Positions 61,511-64,000 of a stretch of DNA of 64,000 nt are shown here, one piece after another. This stretch comes from Microvirga pakistanensis (lineage in GTDB: Bacteria > Pseudomonadota > Alphaproteobacteria > Rhizobiales > Beijerinckiaceae): assembly GCF_004458765.1 (NCBI RefSeq), contig NZ_SPJX01000184.1, forward strand, positions 124,001 to 188,000, written 5' to 3'. Positions within the stretch are counted from its first letter, which is position 1; the number at the start of each line of letters is the position of its first letter. The translations under genes and the position numbers were made by a program. The notes below the pieces were generated by a model. That model did not search any database and was not told the origin of the DNA. It was given only the letters and a program-made list of their open reading frames with translations.

Positions 61511-62878
61511 TCAGGCCGGCAGGCGCACCGTCGCGCGCAGGCCTCCGAGCGGGCTCTCGCTCAAGGTGATGTCTCCACCGTGAGCGCGCGCGATGTCGCG
61601 CGCGATGGACAGGCCGAGGCCGGAGCCGCCTTTGTCCTGGTTGCGGGCCTCGTCCAGGCGCACGAAGGGCTTGAACACTTCCTCGCGCTGGCCCTCCGGA
61701 ATGCCCGGGCCGTCGTCGTCTACGTGCAGCACAAGCCAGCGCGTTTCATGGTTGGCGGAAATCTCGATGCGCTTGCCATGGCGCGCGGCGTTGGACACGA
61801 GGTTGAAGAGCAGGCGCCGGAAGGCATCGGGACGAACGATGATGATGGGATCGCCCACGATGTCGAGTCCCGTCACGTGGCCCTGGCGCTCCGCGTCCGA
61901 CTGCACCTCCTCAAGAAGCTGCCGCAGATCCGCTTCCCCTGCCTGCTCGCCCGCGTCGTCGCCTGCGCCGCGCGCGAAGGCGAGATAGCCCTCCAGCATA
62001 CGGCTCATCTCGTCCACGTCGCGCTTGAGGTCCTCGATCTCCGGCGTTGCGGGCATGAGCGCAAGCGAGAGCGTGAAGCGTGTGAGAATGGTGCGCAGAT
62101 CGTGGCTGACACCGTTGAGCATGGTCGTGCGCTGTTCGAGGTTGCGCTCGATGCGGCGCTTCATCTCGATGAAGGCGTAGCCGGCCTGGCGCACCTCGCG
62201 CGCGCCGCGCGGGCGAAAGTCGATCTCCCGACCCTTGCCGAGCGCTTCGGCGGCCTCCGCGAGCCGAAGGATTGGGCGGATCTGGTTGCGCAGGAACAGG
62301 ATTGCGATGCCCAAGAGCACGAAGGACGAGCCGCCCATCCAGACCAGGAAGATGTGCGAGTTCGACGCATAGGCCTGGCTGCGCCGCGCGAGAACCCGCA
62401 TCACGGTGTCCTGATCGAGCTTGATGCGCACTTCCACGAAGTTGGAGCGTCCCACCGTGTCGAGCCAGTAGGGCCGGTCGATCTGGCGGCGCAGCTCGTT
62501 GGAGAGGGTTTCGTCCAGGATCGAGAAGAACGGCTTCGGGCCCGGCGGCGGCAGATCCGCATTGTGCAGAATGTCCATGTCGAGCTGGAGGCTTTCGGAC
62601 GCGATGCGCGCGAGCGTCGATGCGTTCCTGTCCTGCGGGTAACTCTCGTAGATCTGGATGAGGGCTGCGATGTCCGCCGTGACGGCGGAGGACAGGCGGC
62701 GCGTCACCAGCTCGTAATGCCGCTCCATGAACACGTAGGCGACCACGGATTGCAGCAGGATGACCGGCGCGATGATGATGATGAGCGCGCGCGCATAAAG
62801 CCCCTTCGGCAGAAATCTGCCGAACCAGCGCGCCGCCCGATCGAGCGGCGTGTAGTGAAGGGCCGCGCCGATTTTCAT
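61511..62878 (-). CDS. Two-component sensor histidine kinase (EnvZ-like)
   Basis: The 455-residue kinase has two membrane helices (about 30-50 and 175-197) around a periplasmic domain, HAMP (about 198-250), H-box [14 protein letters not shown] (His259) and the ATP-binding domain [47 protein letters not shown]. The H-box has Ile where most EnvZ-like proteins have Pro. It overlaps the response regulator gene by 4 nt (ATGA), indicating coupling. Confidence 0.92.
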   Translation of the reverse strand: MKIGAALHYTPLDRAARWFGRFLPKGLYARALIIIIAPVILLQSVVAYVFMERHYELVTRRLSSAVTADIAALIQIYESYPQDRNASTLARIASESLQLDMDILHNADLPPPGPKPFFSILDETLSNELRRQIDRPYWLDTVGRSNFVEVRIKLDQDTVMRVLARRSQAYASNSHIFLVWMGGSSFVLLGIAILFLRNQIRPILRLAEAAEALGKGREIDFRPRGAREVRQAGYAFIEMKRRIERNLEQRTTMLNGVSHDLRTILTRFTLSLALMPATPEIEDLKRDVDEMSRMLEGYLAFARGAGDDAGEQAGEADLRQLLEEVQSDAERQGHVTGLDIVGDPIIIVRPDAFRRLLFNLVSNAARHGKRIEISANHETRWLVLHVDDDGPGIPEGQREEVFKPFVRLDEARNQDKGGSGLGLSIARDIARAHGGDITLSESPLGGLRATVRLPA

Positions 62879-63594
62879 CGGTCGATCACGAGGCGATAGC
62901 CGATCCCGCGCACGGTCTGCAGAAAAATCGGATTGGCGGGATCGTTCTCGATCTTGCGACGCAGACGGTTGATCTGCACGTCCACGGTCCTCTCGTTGGC
63001 GGCGGCGCCGTTCCCGGCAAGCGCCTCGCGCGGGACGTTGTCGCCGGCGGCGGAGCCCAGAATCGTCAGGATCTCGCGCTCACGCTCCGTGATGCGCACC
63101 ACCTCCTCGTCGCGGCGCAGCTCGCCGCGATCGAATCGATAGGAGAAGGGGCCGAAATGGATGGTGTCGGGAACATCTCCGCCCCGGGCGCCCGGGGCCG
63201 GGACGGCGCGCCTGAGGATATTGCCGAGACGCAGCAGAAGCTCGCGCGGCTCGAAGGGCTTTGCGAGATAGTCGTCCGCCCCGATCTCGAGGCCCGTCAC
63301 GCGGTCCGACGTATCGGACCGGGCCGTGAGCATCAGGATCGGTACCTGGGAGGTCTGCCGGATGCTGCGGGCATAATCGAAGCCGGTTTCCCCGGGCATC
63401 ATCACGTCGAGAACCAGGGCGTCGAACAGGAAACTCTCGGTTTTGGATCGGGCTTCCGCGGCGCTGGCGGCCGCCGTCACCCGATAGCCGTTCTCCGACA
63501 GGAACCGCGTGAGGAGGTCGCGCAGACGCCGGTCGTCGTCCACCACGAGAACGTGCGGGGCGTGGTCGGGGATATCGATGCGGGTCGCTTCCAT
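62875..63594 (-). CDS. OmpR-family response regulator (PetR-like)
   Basis: The 239-residue protein has a receiver domain with acidic pocket VVDDDRR, phosphoacceptor Asp63 in LVLDVMMPG and the LAKPF lysine, then a winged-helix DNA-binding domain with [36 protein letters not shown]. The MarR-type gene directly upstream resembles the petP-petR arrangement of Rhodobacter, where PetR controls cytochrome bc1 genes. This link is inferred, since petABC lies about 30 kb away here. Confidence 0.92.
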   Translation of the reverse strand: MEATRIDIPDHAPHVLVVDDDRRLRDLLTRFLSENGYRVTAAASAAEARSKTESFLFDALVLDVMMPGETGFDYARSIRQTSQVPILMLTARSDTSDRVTGLEIGADDYLAKPFEPRELLLRLGNILRRAVPAPGARGGDVPDTIHFGPFSYRFDRGELRRDEEVVRITEREREILTILGSAAGDNVPREALAGNGAAANERTVDVQINRLRRKIENDPANPIFLQTVRGIGYRLVIDR

Positions 63595-63632
63595 GGGCTC
63601 GAGGATGCTGGAGAAAGAGGCACCCTGCTTTA

Positions 63633-64000
63633 TCAGGTTTTGTCGGGCCCGAATACGAGGCGCTTCACATGCTCGCGGTCATCCGGATCGATCAGGCTCA
63701 GGAGGTACCGGCTGACAGCCTCCTTGGCGGCGGGCTCCGCATCCGCCAGGGCCCGCATGATCCGGCGGGTCTGGAGCTTGGCGAGCTTCAGGGCGAGGTC
63801 GTGGCCTTGCGGCGTGGCGTGGAGAAGCCGCTGACGCCGGTCGGCCGTGCCCATCCGGCTTTCGATGAAGTTCTTTTCGATCAGCTCCTTGAGAACGCGG
63901 TTCAGGCTCTGCTTCGTGATCCTGAGGATGTCCAGAAGCTCCGCGATCGTCAGGCCCGGCTGGCGGCTGACGAAGTGCAGGACCCGGTGGTGCGCCCGAC
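63633..64000 (-). CDS. MarR-family regulator (PetP-like), N-terminus beyond window
   Basis: The open frame continues upstream to position 64000 without a start in the window. The visible 122 residues contain the winged-helix [65 protein letters not shown] and a C-terminal helix. This is a MarR/PetP-type DNA-binding domain. It ends 38 nt before the response regulator start and is probably cotranscribed. Confidence 0.85.
   Translation of the reverse strand, partial: RAHHRVLHFVSRQPGLTIAELLDILRITKQSLNRVLKELIEKNFIESRMGTADRRQRLLHATPQGHDLALKLAKLQTRRIMRALADAEPAAKEAVSRYLLSLIDPDDREHVKRLVFGPDKT

Overview
This is a GC-rich, densely coded chromosomal segment of an alphaproteobacterium. The order Hyphomicrobiales (Rhizobiales) is the best guess, and a Methylobacteriaceae/Microvirga-like genome would fit. 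This rests on an Irr-type iron control element in front of an mbfA-like ferritin/VIT gene, a fused Rieske-cytochrome b-cytochrome c1 operon, an Omp25/31-like porin, rhizobial domain families (DUF1285, DUF6111, DUF4112, extensin-like lipoprotein) and dispersed short intergenic palindromes. No IS element, prophage, CRISPR array, tRNA or rRNA gene was seen. The window is mostly core chromosome.

Layout. 1-4.1 kb: 3' end of pncB, a pxpA-like gene, a methyltransferase, a fluoroacetate-dehalogenase-like hydrolase, a secreted M15-like protein and a DUF4112 protein. 4.1-8.4 kb: a polar amino acid ABC importer with two tandem binding-protein genes that share a nearly identical 248-bp tract. 8.5-11.7 kb: FAH-family hydrolase, FAD-linked 2-hydroxyacid dehydrogenase and KDG-kinase-like sugar kinase. 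11.8-16.3 kb: a DUF4142 protein split by a glycine-zipper insert, a phosphoesterase, mbfA with its Irr box, a 39-residue ORF, a Nudix hydrolase and a GNAT enzyme. 16.3-23.2 kb: a four-gene MoxR/DUF58/BatA-DUF4159/vWA membrane operon. 23.4-26.1 kb: four genes chained by 4-nt overlaps and ending in a CCA-adding-type nucleotidyltransferase. 26.2-29.6 kb: hemF, trmL and an ABC exporter. 29.7-33.2 kb: petABC, closed by a strong terminator, then a 2H phosphoesterase. 33.5-35.6 kb: purine salvage (mtnP, apt, HD nucleotidase). 35.6-45.4 kb: tandem-MaoC protein, endonuclease V, truncated haemoglobin, the ychF/pth/rplY translation group, a MarR/EamA divergent pair, prs, a lipoprotein and a BenE-type transporter. 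45.5-49.3 kb: uvrC, pgsA, moaD, moaE and small secreted or membrane ORFs. 49.7-53.6 kb: extensin-like lipoprotein, a Cys-rich secreted protein coupled to an RNase T2, rlmJ and a GST. 53.6-61.4 kb: porin, SDR, pgeF/midA/lgt, ubiK, YbjN protein, proC, a TetR regulator and a CsaA-like protein. 61.5-64 kb: an EnvZ/OmpR-type two-component pair preceded by a MarR gene cut by the window edge, an arrangement resembling petP-petR.

I did not find a clear new defence or biosynthetic system. The observations most worth following are the recombined binding-protein pair, the Irr box that abuts the mbfA ribosome-binding site, twin MarR operators of which one spans the regulator's own start codon, the three vWA-like domains of the MoxR operon, the zipper-split DUF4142 protein and two families of intergenic palindromes. 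All coordinates, motifs and overlaps were read from the sequence. Functional names come from family recognition by eye without database searches.
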